From Impatiens glandulifera (lineage: Eukaryota; Streptophyta; Magnoliopsida; Ericales; Balsaminaceae), in NCBI RefSeq assembly GCF_907164915.1, contig NC_061862.1, forward strand, positions 136,205,520 to 136,269,519: a DNA stretch of 64,000 bases, read 5' to 3'. The position numbers and the translations under genes were made by a program. Shown here piece after piece: positions 45,640-56,982 of this stretch. A model generated the notes under the pieces. That model searched no databases. It saw nothing but the letters and a program-made list of their open reading frames with translations, and was not told the origin of the DNA. The first letter of the stretch is position 1. Each line of letters opens with the position of its first letter.

Positions 45640-46841
45640 TGAATCACATTTACTTTCATAGACATCTCTGAATGAGTACTTCATGCATTCTCTTCTAACT
45701 CTGCTTCTTTGCCTTCTTCTTTGAACAATGAGAATATTATCCAGTCAGGGATCATGCTGGAATAGTACCCCTCTTCCATTTCTAATTATGATTTACACCA
45801 TTTTAAAGACATATTTTCTTGTTTTAAGGATCTTCTTCAATGACCATGCCATTCTTTCATTGATGCTTCGTGTCCAAATACTCTGCTCTTCTTTCATAAA
45901 TCTTGTATGCACTCATTTGACCCATGGGGAGTCTACTTTCTACTCCAACGCCCATAGGTTCCTAATGGTGAGGGCTTTGTTCCATTCAACATAACTTTTT
46001 ATTCCTAGTCCACCTTCTTATATGGGAATGCAAACATCCTCCCATTTGACATTTTTGCCTCCTTTATCTTAGTTTCTCAAGATATAATCTCTCATGATTA
46101 TATCTAGTTCAGACATTACTTTCTTTGGGATGACTATCTGTTGTGCCCAATACCCAATAATTCCAAAGATGACACTTTTAACGAGCTCAATTCTACCTGG
46201 TTTTTTCGTATCCCAACCCAAGAAAGAATTTCTAACATTTTCTAACAGTTGTCTGATGTGATTATATCAGAGTTGTTTCGATGACGGGGGTACTCCAAGG
46301 TATTTTACTGGTAGTTCACCTTCCTTGATTCCCATAATATTGAATATGTTTTCCTTCCCTTCTTAGAGATATATGGTCTCCTTTTCTTACTCCCCCTTCA
46401 CCCTTGGAGAAGCCTCCATGAATATCATTCACGCTCACAACAAAGAGAGGAGTGGAAACGTATTGCATAATCTAATCAGTGAAAATAATTGGAAAACCTG
46501 TAGTAAGGAGGAATTCGTGGATTGATCCCCATCTGATCAAGTCAAAAACTTTTCTAATGTCAATTTTGAAAGACGCGCGTGAAGATATTTTTTCTTGCCA
46601 TATCCATTCAATAAGCTCTACATGAGTACGATGTTATGGGAAATAGAGTGTTTATGAATAAATGTTGATTGTCATAATCCCACAAGCTTATCAATAACTA
46701 TTTTTAAACGTTGTGAATGAATTTTAGAAATAATTTTGTAAATAACATTGCAGCATGAAATAGGATGAAAGTCCTGAATTTTTTTCCGAAATTGAATTCC
46801 TAGGAATCAAATTCAACACTATGATGTTCGATTGCTTCAAC
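45640..46841 (-). pseudogene. LINE (L1-type), 3' part of ORF2
   Basis: Minus strand from 46841: the end of the RT region. A GEGGVRKGDHIS segment (normally GVRQGDPLSP) at about 46395 is followed abruptly by ELPVKYLGVPPS-like sequence, so the catalytic (F/Y)ADD segment is missing. Further on, IELVKSVIFGI, KNVKWEDVCIPI, GGLGIKSYVEWNKAL and a zf-RVT-like start are visible with several stops. The left boundary near 45640 abuts Tat repeats, and no poly(A) tail is visible, so the 3' end is lost or eroded. Confidence 0.75.
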
Positions 46842-46854
46842 CACTGGTGAAAAA

Positions 46855-47480
46855 GGGGTCAAAACCGAGAGTTAAAACTCTCGGTTTTGACCCTATAACT
46901 TTCGTTGAAGACACCTTACCGAAGGTTTTAGTTACTCTCGCCATCCCTCGGTATTGACTCTCTCGGGGTTTCTACAAAGAGAAAAACCGAGAGTTATATG
47001 AAAACTTTCGGGTTTTTCTCTTTGTGGAAAAACCGAGGGTTTTACAAAGACCTTTCGGTTTTTCTCTTTGTGGAAAAATCGAGGGTTTTACAAATAACTT
47101 TCGGTTTTTCTCTTTGTGGGAAAACCGAGAGTTTTGATTTAACTTTCGTTTTTCCTCTTCGGGTAAAAACCGAGAGTTTTCTAATAACTCTCGCTTTTCT
47201 CCTTTTGAAGAAAACCGAGAGTTTTGTAATAACTCTCGGTTTTGTAGCCAAAGAGAAAACCGAGAGTTATATGAAAACTCTCGGTTTTTACCCGAAGAGG
47301 AAAAACGAAAGTTAAATCAAAACTCTCGGTTTTCCTCTTTTGGGTAAAAACCGAGGGTTTGTCATATAACTCTCGGTTTTCTCTTTGGCTAAAAACCGAG
47401 AGTTTTCTAATAACTCTCGGTTTTTCCACAAAGAGAAAAACCGAGAGATTTCAATATTACTTTCGGTTTTTTCCCGTAAA
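46855..47480. repeat. Left subterminal repeats of the CACTA (CCGAGAGTT family)
   Basis: About 20 occurrences of AACCGAGAG or its inverse CTCTCGGTT (variants with CTTTCGG), mostly in head-to-head pairs spaced by about 10 bases. Such arrays are the binding sites of the element's own DNA-binding protein in En/Spm. Open frames here (46998-47315, 47042-47251, 47181-47429) encode repeated KTESF-type peptides and are artefacts. Confidence 0.9.
47119..47335. repeat. Perfect 63-bp inverted repeat in the left CACTA arm
   Basis: 47119-47181 and 47273-47335 are exact reverse complements over 63 bases, separated by 91 bases that contain further CCGAGAGTT palindromes. The single strand could fold into a long hairpin. 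Confidence 0.9.
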
Positions 47481-47685
47481 TTTTTAAAAATGTGCGGATT
47501 ATTTTGCTCGCAACCAAAACCTATTCAGCCAAACCAATATATCAATGATAAAAGAAATGCAACATACATTAAACGATCACATTAATTGATCATGAACATT
47601 ACAAAATTCGAAACCAAACTAATATTCCGAACAATATGTTCTAAATTCAACCACTAATGAAAACATGTTCATAATCGAAACAACC

Positions 47686-49426
47686 TTAGCTTGTGGGGGG
47701 AGGAGGTGGTTGTTGCCTCATATACAATTCGATTCTCTCCATTATTGCGTTCATCTCTAACTTCTCTCTCTCCATTCTTGTCACAATTTCATCTTTTTCC
47801 GCTTCCATTTCTTCCATTTTCCGCCTTCTTTCTTCATCCCTCTTCTCCAGTTTCTCCAGCTTGAGCTTCATTATTTGATTCTCTTCTAACAATCGCTCAT
47901 TGTTTCGCTGTGAACTGTTTCCACTACGACGATCCTCACGAAAGTGTGTGGGCCGGACGCCTGATCCCATTCCGAACACTACCCCGTGTTTTTGTTGTCC
48001 GAACACCCTCTCCGTCAATTCAAAATCCGATATTCCCGGTTCATTACTAACAACCTCCTCCATCTCAGCCTGCACAATTCAAATAAAATATCATTTCTAT
48101 AAGAAAAAACTAGGCATATTAAATTCACTTACAATTTTCTCTTGCACGTGTTCGTCCGGGACGGGTGTTGGGTTTTCTTTTGTCGGTTTTGGTGTACGAG
48201 TCCTCTTGAATACTTCAATTACAGACGGTGCCCGTCCCATTTCAATCGCCTGTTGAAATAAATGATTTATATAATTAATAACAATCTTTAGATTAAGTTA
48301 TTACAAATAATGTACTTACCAACTCGTCTTCAATTTGTGCAAACGGTCTACTTCCCGTTCGATGCGGGAATTTCAGATTCTTCTGGTTCTTAAGTAGAAC
48401 TGTGTCTCTGTATTTGAAATAACAAATGAAGTTAGATTAATTAATATCAACTTTTATTTGAATTATGAAACCGTACCTTAAATGTTTCTGTGAAGAAATG
48501 GTTGCGACACACAAACTCCCAATCATCTCGATCGTAGTCTGGTGGAGGATTAGCCAGTACCGCCGCCTCGTCTCCTTTGTGGACGCGGATATATGTCTTG
48601 TTCAAATCCGACCGCCATCTATCCCATATCTGATTGGCGTGTCCCAACCCGGTCTTTCGAAAAGACTCAATGTCACCATTAGTCGCTTCGAACGGATCCT
48701 GAAAAAAATAACATCCAAATGTTAAAAATAATTATTTAATGACGTAATGTATAATCAAGTAATAAGTATTACCTTGATAGCAGTCTACAGTGAATCCAAT
48801 TGGTCTGCACTTAAAGCCTTCCACTTGAGAAGACGGTGTGAAACGGCTGCGGGGTCCCGGATAATCGACCCCACATGTCTAGACCACCGTGTTCTTCCCA
48901 CGTTTGTACTGCCTGGCCTCCCATCCTTCTCTCTAAACGTTAGAGGGATCCTCGTCCCCGCTACCCTCTTAGACAGCGCAATATTCTTGTTCTTCCCCCG
49001 TCTCTTGCGGGCAGAAGATTCTTCAAAATTATCAAAATCATAATTAAATATGTCAATCAATTGAAACACTAACTAATTTGTAAACGAAATAACTGTCGAT
49101 GATGGGTCGGGAGTGGTCCCGTGCTCCTCCTCGTCGTCCTGCTCCTCGATAGGCTCCTCAAGACCCTCGTCTTCAGCCTCATCGCTATGCACCATATCAG
49201 CGAATGTGCTCTCTATAAACTCTTGGAGCTCACTAGCCTCAACATCCTCGTCTGTTGGGGGAGGCGCAGTAGCTATCGGGACCACATCAATCGGTGGTTG
49301 GTCTCTAGAAGACGATCCTCGAAGCTTTAACGACTCGGATTGGGCAAGTACGTTTTGGTAGCTTTTATCCAATTTCTTGGGTGTCTTCCTCATATTCTTC
49401 CAAGTTGTTTTAGGACCTTCAGACAT
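47686..49426 (-). CDS. Plant transposase of the Ptta/En-Spm type (Transposase_24), multi-exon
   Basis: A second CACTA gene, probably the DNA-binding partner of the TNP2 transposase. Exon 1 starts at 49426 (MSEGPKTTWKNMRKTPKKL) and is rich in acidic residues near its end. Later coding blocks, separated by likely introns, are at about 49069-48785 (SARKRRGKNKN, GRTRWSRHVGSIIRDP), 48725-48447 (GHANQIWDRWRSDLNKTYIR, DDWEFVCRNHF), about 48400-48330, about 48250-48140 (EMGRAPSVIEVFKRTR) and 48075-47686. The WEFVCRNHFFTETFK and GRAPSVIEVFKRT segments resemble the Ptta/En-Spm transposase domain (PF03004). The last exon is a long coiled coil (residues LLEENQIMKLKLEKLEKRDE onward) ending QQPPPPPTS. Exact splice sites are not all resolved, and a stop after exon 1 (49073) must be spliced out or is a lesion. 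Confidence 0.7.
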
Positions 49427-49660
49427 TCTTAATTCACACCATTAATAAAATTGAGTGAATAACTGAAATAAAGTAGTAATAAAAATGAATATAAAGTTAA
49501 AAACATAAATCTACCTAATTAATTAATCTGAACTATATGTTTGTAAACCGCATTTTTATTTTTGTCACAATCTTCCAACCGGGTCGGGCTGACATATCAG
49601 GGGCGTATAATACTTGTTTTGCTTGACTTGCCAATATATATGGGTCTTGACTTTGGGTTT

Positions 49661-52600
49661 TCAAAATTCGGTTACATTTACACTTACGAAGCCATATTTA
49701 TCCACTTTCAATCCTAGTTCCCCCGAGTGTGTATCAAACCACTTACACTTGAATAAAACAACTCGTTTGTGAGAATAGTATTGTACTTCGATTATATCCG
49801 TCAAAACTCCGTAGTATGACATAGTTTCAGATCCGTTGTACCCCTCAACAACCACCCCACTATTTTGAGTTGTCAAACCTTCGTCGTGTTTTTCTGTACA
49901 GAATTTGAATCCATTTACTTTACACCAAACATACATAGACGAGTACATACTTGGACTTTCTCCTAAGATCTTGAGGTCTCTTGATATGTCGTTAATTTCT
50001 GATAAATGGGTGACCTATATATGTATCCGAAATAAAGTTGTTAAAATGAATAAAAAGAGTTAGGGTATATGGTTTGTAATTTACTCACTCGATGCTTGAA
50101 ATATGCGGCAAACGTTGTTATAATCTCTGCAAATAGATCGAATATTAAATAGCACACTATTTAATGCTAATTAGTAACATCAACATTGAATCTTACATGT
50201 AAAAAGGTTCTGCTTCGGGACAATTTTTCAAAATGTAAGAATGAGCTGTCACTCGATCGATATAATCCAAGTTGTATACTTTTCCGTTAGATAGGTCTTC
50301 CAATGATGCAAATATTGAAATGCCCGAGATTTCAGGTTGTGCATTTTCTTGATCTTGTTCCTCCATATACCTGGCACATAAACTAATACTTTCGTTAACA
50401 AGATAGCTCTCGCTTATAGAGGCTTCGGGGTGGTTATTATTCCGCAAATATCTTTTTATTGTACCCATGTAATGTTCAAACGGATACATCCATCGATACT
50501 GAACAGGTCCTCCAAGCAAAGCCTCAAATGACAAGTGAACCGGGAGATGTATCATGATGTCGAAGATTGACGGCGGAAAAATAATTTCAAATTTGCAAAG
50601 TGTCAATGTAATATCCATGTACAATTGTTCCAGGTCCTCTTGAATCAACTCTTTGAAACACAACAACCGAAAGAAACGAGACAAATTTACTAACGCATCA
50701 TACACATACTCTGGAAGCAATCCACGAGTTGCTAAAGGAATTAGATATTCCAATAAAATGTGACAATCATGACTCTTTAATCCCGAAAGCTTTTTCTCTT
50801 CCAAATTTACACAACCGCCGATATTTGAGCAAAACCCATCAGGCAACTTGAGATCTTTCAAGAAGTTACAAAGACGTATTTTATTTTCGGATGTCAAAGT
50901 GAAAGGCACTTCTGGATAATGAACAACTCCTTCATCATTTATAGGATGTAACCATAATTTTATGCCTAAGAGTTCTAAGTCTTTACGGGCTTTAGGACCA
51001 TCCTTAGTCTTCTCTTTCACATTCATTATTGTTCCCAACACGCTATCACATATATTTTTCTCAATATGCATCACATCCAAATTATGTCTCAATAATAGCG
51101 ATTTCCAATAAGGCAGACGGAAGAAAATGCTAAGTTTGTTCCAATTGTCTCCCCGCGTTTCATGATATATCTTGGTTCTCTTGCTCATATTCGCACTAAA
51201 AATTATGTCTTCTAGGTCTCGTGCTTGCTCATAACTTTCTTGCCCCGTTAACAATCTAGGTGGATCTCTATAATCAGTTCGACCATCAAACGACTCTTTA
51301 TCCCTTCTGTATTTGTGCTTCGGTGGAAGGAAGCGTCTATGACCCAAGTAACATTGTTTGGAACCATGAACCAATCGAAGAGATACTGTGTCGTTGTTAC
51401 AACAAGGACAAGCGAATTTTACCTTTCGTACTCCAGCCTGATAAATTCGCGTATGCGGGAAAGTCGTTAATAGTCCACAACAACGCCGCTCGCATGTTAA
51501 AGTATTGCGAGGTGTGTGCATCAAACGTTTTCACTCTTGTTTGCCACAGTTCATGCAACTCTTCGATCAGTGGCTGGAGAAATATGTCAATTGCATCTCC
51601 CGGACTCTTTGGACCTGGAATTAACATAGATAAAATGAAATTGCTAGAATCCATGCAAGTCGTGGGTGACACATTATAAGGGACGAGAATTACCGGCCAA
51701 ACACTGTATGATTTTTTTCCATTTGCAAATGGTTGAAACCCATCGCTTGATAAACCCAGTCTTACGTTTCGAGATTCTGAAGAAAAATCTGTATAATTTT
51801 CATCAAACGACTTCCAAGTTAAGGAATCAGCGGGGTGTCTCAACGTATCACTATCAACTCTTCCTTCTTTATGCCATCTCATCATTGGAGCTGTTTTTGA
51901 GGACATGTATAGTCTTTGCAGTCTTGGTATTAAAGGGAAATATCTCAACACCTTTTTTGGAATGAATTTCCCATTTTGCTTCTCTCGAACTGTCCCACTT
52001 GTTTGGTCGACTTTCCATCTTGAAAGACCGCAAACTCTGCAAGAATCTTCATTTATGTCGTCCTTCCAAAATAGCATACAGTTGTTCTTACATGCGTCTA
52101 TCTTGTCATATTTAAGCCCGATATCAGTAATGAATTTTTTACTTTCGTAGTATGAGTTTGGCAATTGAGCGTCAATCGGTAATATGTAGTCTTTAAGCAG
52201 ACGCAACAACATATCGAACGAAGAATTCGTCCATTGATATACATTTTTTATGTGAAGTAGTTTCAGTAGTGCCGATGATTTCGTTATTCGAGCACCTTCA
52301 TACAATGACCGTTTGCAATCATCAAGCAATTTATAAAATCTATGCGCATCTTCGACTGGTTCATCGTTATCCGGGACGTCATTAACGTTGGGGAACATAT
52401 CGTTTATAAATTCGTGCATATAACATTCTTCATTAACTATATTATTCATCTCCTGTCTCGCATCGTTGAATTCCGGCACGGATCCTCCGATTGATCATCG
52501 TCGTCATCATCATCATCATCTAAGTCATCGACATCTTCATCGACATCGTCATTAACCACTTGAGTAGTACATCTCTTTTCTCCATGAAAATACCAATACT

Positions 52601-52808
52601 CATAATGAACATTTATTCCATAAACGATGAGGTGAGTCTTCACTTCGTCTATTTCCATAAACGGTGTGTTCAAGCATTTCACGTAGGGACATTTCACGGT
52701 TTGTCGGGATGTATTCCTAACAGAATACTCGAGCAATTTGTCAACACATTCCTCGTAATCTGGATGATCTCGACGTAAGGTCATCCAGCTTTTATCGGGT
52801 ACTTCCAT
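49661..52808 (-). pseudogene. TNP2-like CACTA transposase (Transposase_21), two or more frameshifts
   Basis: Start at 52808 (MEVPDKSWM). Domains in order: Transpos_assoc (KSWMTLRRDHPDY, VKCPYVKCLN), an Asp run, Transposase_21 (RLGLSSDGFQPF, LSMLIPGPKSPGD, LLWTINDFPAYANLSGWSTK, then ACPCCNNDT), DVMHIEKNICDSVLGTIMNV, DUF4218 (CFKELIQEDLEQLYMD, IHLPVHLSFEALLGGPVQYR, YMGTIKRYLRNNN) and, in further exons (about 50126-50089 and 50014-49661), DUF4216 (TQNSGVVVEGYNGSETMSYY, VVLFKCKWFDT). One frameshift lies near 52480-52500. A second near 51418 sits in a run of four A, where three would keep the frame. The phases of the last two junctions also do not close by my reading. So it is a pseudogene as written, unless the homopolymer changes are sequencing errors. 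Confidence 0.88.
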
Positions 52809-52812
52809 ATTT

Positions 52813-54077
52813 CTAATAAAATGGAAAACAACCCGCATTATTATTTACTCAAATTTGTCTATATTTTTTAGGCTTACATAATGCTAACATAATTTCTAAC
52901 TTAAAACAAAACATAATTAAAACGCAAACTAATCAAACATAATCTCACATAATCTAACACACATAATACCTAATCTAACCTAAATCAAATCTAACATAAA
53001 TCAAACTTCAATCTAACATGAAAAACTAACATAATCTAACATGATACCTAATCTAACATAAATCAAATCTAACATAAATCTAACATGATACCTAATCTAA
53101 CCTAAATCAAATCTAACATAAATCAAACTTAAATCTAACATGAAAAGCTAACATAAATCTAGCATTAAACTAAACCTAACCATATAATAAACCAACAAGA
53201 ACTAACCTTGCACAAAAAGAGCAACGAAGAAGAGCAGCGGATGTAGACTGACGGGCGGGCAGGGGGCGGCTGAAATTCGTAATCCAAACCTAATAACATT
53301 AAATTACAACCAAATCAAACCAATCACAACCAAACCAAAACCTAAATCAAACCTCAAAACAAAACTCAAATATTTAACCCAAATCAAAGCAACCAAAATC
53401 AAACCAATAACACAATCCAATACAATTTCTAAACTTTTTTAACAAAAATATAAACCTAATCTAACAATAATCCAACATAATCTAAGCAAAAACAAAATCC
53501 AACAACCAATTTGAAAAACCTAATCCAAATCCCAATCCAAAACCAAATCTAAAAATCCAATTCAAACAAATTTCAATCCAATTCATACCAATTCCCAAAA
53601 AACCAATTCAAGTCTAACATAAATCAATACTAACCTAAAATCCAATTCAATTCTAAATTCAATCCAATTCATACCAATTCCAATAAAATCCAATTCATAC
53701 AAACTCCCAAAAAATCCAATTCTAAATTCAATCCAAAACATACAAATTTCTAAAATCAAATCCAATTCAATTCTAAATTCAATCAAATTCATACCAATTC
53801 CAATCAAATCCAATTCAATTCTAATTTCATTCCAATTCTAACAAATTCCCAAAAAATCAAATTCTAAATTCAATCCAAATCATAATTATTTCTAAAATCA
53901 AATCCAATTCAATTCTAAATCAAATATCTAACATAATTTCAATTAAATTAATTTAACTCAAATCCAATCTAACCTAATCTAAAATCTAATAGATTCAATC
54001 CTAAAATCTAACTAATCTAACCTAAAATTCAATCTAACCTAAATTGAAACTAATATATATATAACTTCAATAACTAA
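52813..54077 (-). other. Probable 5'-UTR intron of the TNP2 gene, low-complexity
   Basis: A donor AAG|GTTAGT at about 54078 follows a CT-rich leader, and an acceptor TTATTAG lies at 52813, five bases before the start codon. In between is 1.2 kb of low-complexity sequence made of AATCTAACATAAATC and CCAATTCAATTCTAAATT type units, without coding potential. The frame at 53583-53813 is a product of these units. Confidence 0.6.
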
Positions 54078-54370
54078 CCTTCTAATAGCGGCAGTCTCCG
54101 GCGGCGGTCTTCAAACAGCGACTGCGGCGGAAAGGGGCGGTCTTCGAACAGCGGCAGCAGCGGTCTTCAATCGGTCTTCAAACCGCGGGATCCTCGTCGT
54201 CTTCGGCTGGATAGTGGACGGCGCGGAAGGGACGGTCTTCAATCGGCGCGGAATAGATGGTCTTCAAGCGACGACGCGGGAGGAACGGCGTGGAGGAAGA
54301 AGCGGAGAGATGAGAGCGGGGAGAGAGAAAAAGAAACGGGGAAGAAAAGAAGGGTTTTTTTAATTTAAAA
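54078..54370 (-). promoter_or_regulatory. Probable promoter/5' leader of the TNP2 gene
   Basis: Minus strand: a pyrimidine-rich stretch (CCCTTCTTTTCTTCCCCG and CTCTCTCCCCGCTCTC), then a GC-rich leader with repeated GAAGACCG phrases, and a splice donor. Such CT-rich 5' ends are common at plant transcription starts. A TTTAAATT lies about 5-15 bases upstream of the CT stretch as a weak TATA candidate. Confidence 0.5.
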
Positions 54371-54374
54371 CGTG

Positions 54375-55440
54375 ATTCCCGAGAGTTATAACAAAACCTC
54401 TCGGTTTTTATTCAATTAAATTCCGAGAGTTAATTGAAAACTCTTGGTTTTTGATTGTTTGAATTCCAAAAGTTTATAGTAAAACTCTCGGTTTTATATT
54501 ATTTTTTTAGTTTTTTACAATTAAATTTAAATGCCCAAAACCGAGAGTTATATATTAAACTCTCGATTTTTATTTTTTTTATATTTTTATAATTTAATTT
54601 AATTTTATAAAAACCGAGAGGTTTTGGTAAATCCCTCGTTTTATATGCATATTTCCGAAAGTTATATATTAAACTCTCGGTTTTACAACATCACAAATTA
54701 TTAAATTATTTGGTTTCTCACTTTCTAATAACGTTGAACAACATTAATTTAACACATTTGATATCCTTAAAACATTTCCCAATCCATACAATCAAACATT
54801 ACACAAATACATAGGATAATCAAACATAAACATTCATATACACTTTTATATATAATCAAACACATTCATAAACATTTTAACATTAAAGACAATCTAAAAT
54901 TTTAAAATAAAAACACAGACTTGATTATATTACTTAGGAGTCTAGATTGGAAGGTAGAAAACCAATTAATTTAACAATTTTGTGAAATGATAATTCCGAA
55001 AGTTATATAATTAACTTTCGGAAATATCCATCAAAACCGAAGGGTTTATATAAAACCCTCGTTCTTGAGAAATGTAAAACCCGAAAGTTTATATAAAACT
55101 TTCGGTTTTGATGGATATTTCCGAAAGTTAATTATATAACTTTCGGAATTATCACTTGACAAATTGTTAAATTCTTTGGTTTTTCACCTTCTAATGACCT
55201 TTAACAACATTAATTTAACACATTTGATATCTTTAAAATATTGCACAATCCATATGATCAAACATTACATACATTCATAAGATAATCAAACATAAACATT
55301 CATATACACTTCTCTATAATAATCAAACACAATCATAAATATTTGAACATTAAACACAATATTAATTTTTAAAATACAACACAAAATTGATTATATTAGT
55401 TAGAAGTTAAGATTAGTGGGTTAAAAAAAATAATTAAACA
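54375..55440. repeat. Internal CACTA repeats: CCGAGAG/CCGAAAG palindromes and a 460-bp duplication
   Basis: Palindromes of CCGAGAGTT, CCGAAAGTT and related motifs recur. The segment about 54695-54976 is repeated at about 55155-55440: AACATTAATTTAACACATTT, GATAATCAAACATAAACATT, CATATACACTT and TTGATTATATTA occur in the same order. The period is about 460 bases and the copies have diverged noticeably. Confidence 0.8.
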
Positions 55441-55444
55441 AACT

Positions 55445-56245
55445 AGGAAGTGTTAAAACCGAAGGTTTTCAAATTAACTTTCGGTTTTGATGTGTATTTA
55501 CGAAGGTTTTAAATATACCTCTCGGTCTTGACCTTGATCAGAATGTTTTTTGGGAATTGTTAAAACCGAAGGTTTTCAAATAAACTTTCGGTTTTAACCC
55601 TTCCCCATACTTAGAAATTATTTTGATTTTTTTAAATATGGGTCAAAACCGAAGGTTTATTTGAAAACCTTCGGTTTTAACCCATCCCCATACTTAGAAA
55701 TTATTTTGATTTTTTTAAACATGGGTCAAAACCGAAGGTTTATTTGAAAACCTTCGGTTTTTACCCTCCCCCATACTTAGAAATTATTTTGATTTTTTTA
55801 AACATGGGTCAAAACCGAAGGTTTATTTGAAAACCTTCGGTTTTTACCCTTCCCCCATACTTAGAAATTATTTTGATTTTCTTAAACATGGGTCAAAACC
55901 GAAGGTTTATTTGAAAACCTTCGGTTTTTACCCTCCCCCATTCTTAGAAATTATTTTGATTTTTTAAACATGGGTAAAAACCGAAGGTTTATTTGAAAAC
56001 CTTCGGTTTTTACCCTCCCCCATACTTAGAAATTATTTTGATTTTTTTAAACATGGGTCAAAACCGTAGGTTTATTTGAAAACCTTCGGTTTTACCCGTC
56101 CCTCATACTTAGAAAATTTTCAGATTTTTTAATCATGGGTAAAAACCGAAGGTTTATTTGAAAACCTTCGGTTTTTACCCTAAGATTTTTTAAATTATGG
56201 GTCAAACCCGAAGGTTTTCAAATAAACCTTCGGTTTTGGCAATGC
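55445..56245. repeat. Right subterminal array, 83-bp unit with CCGAAGGTT palindrome
   Basis: Landmark CATACTTAGAAATTA (or variant) occurs at 55606, 55689, 55772, 55856, 55939, 56021 and 56104, spacings of 82-84. Each unit holds ACCGAAGGTTTATTTGAAAA followed by CCTTCGGTTTT, a palindrome of CCGAAGGTT, then TACCCTCCCC and ATGGGTCAAA. The array lies between the TNP2 promoter and the short gene. Confidence 0.95.
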
Positions 56246-56420
56246 GGTTTTTTTTTTAAAAGGTGAAAAGTAAAGAAAACATAATTATTTAACAACATAT
56301 TAAACCAAACCAAACCAAACATAATAATAATAATTCATAAATATTAAAACATAACACATAAAAATATTAATTGTCATCGTTCGTACGGAAAAACTAATAA
56401 ACCCATAATAAATCTAGAAA

Positions 56421-56958
56421 TTAATTATTAGATGGGGTGGAAGGAGGGGGTGGTTGATTCAGTCGACTCCTCAACAATACAAGTTCCTGTTCGAGATTCT
56501 CTAATCTCTGGGACATTTCGGCCCGGTCCGCTTTAATTTCACTGAGCAAACGACCTCTTTCTGCATCCCTTAATCGGATTTGTTCCATTTCCAGCGTCAT
56601 CTGTCTTACCTCTTCCTCACGGGCCGCAATTTCTGATTGTGCTATCAGATTCTGGTAACACGGATGCAGTTTCTCCGGTGTACGCCGAAGTCTCTTCCAT
56701 GTTGAATCACCCATATCCTAAATGCATTTCAGATATATGTATATATATATATATATTAATCAAACAAAATAACGTAAACTAGCATAAATCTAGATCTATA
56801 ATATATATATATATATATAAACTTAAGAAATCAAAATCTCATAATAAACAAAAAAAAACAAATGAAACAAATTACCTGAACGAGAGAGGAGAAGAACCGA
56901 CGTGGAGGAGGCAAGCGGCGGCGGCGCGGAAGAGAGAGAAAGGAGAGAAGAGTGGAAT
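56421..56958 (-). CDS. Short CACTA coiled-coil protein, 97 aa, with its own promoter and 5'-UTR intron
   Basis: The coding exon runs 56714-56421. The N-terminus STWKRLRRTPEKLHPCYQNL followed by IAQSE matches the N-terminus of the Ptta-type protein at 49426 (TTWKNMRKTPKKLDKSYQNV followed by LAQSE). The rest is a heptad-rich coiled coil (EEEVRQMTLEMEQIRLRDAE, then RLENLEQELVLLRSRL) ending QPPPPSTPSNN, like the QQPPPPPTS end of that protein. The middle Ptta domain is absent. Upstream, an exon from about 56958 to 56876 ends in GTTCAG|GTAATT and the acceptor TTAG|GATATG lies three bases before the ATG, giving a 158-base 5'-UTR intron. It could dimerise with the Ptta-type protein; that is inference. 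Confidence 0.72.
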
Positions 56959-56982
56959 GAAAAAGAGAAGGGTTAGGGTTTG

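Noticed and set aside
46998..47585. Overlapping open frames with repeated KTESF/VITLGF peptides in both strands
   Set aside because: They are produced by the CCGAGAGTT subterminal repeats of the CACTA, occur on both strands, and have no gene structure.
51260..52150. Plus-strand frames of 80-140 codons opposite the TNP2 gene
   Set aside because: Antisense shadows of the transposase coding sequence.
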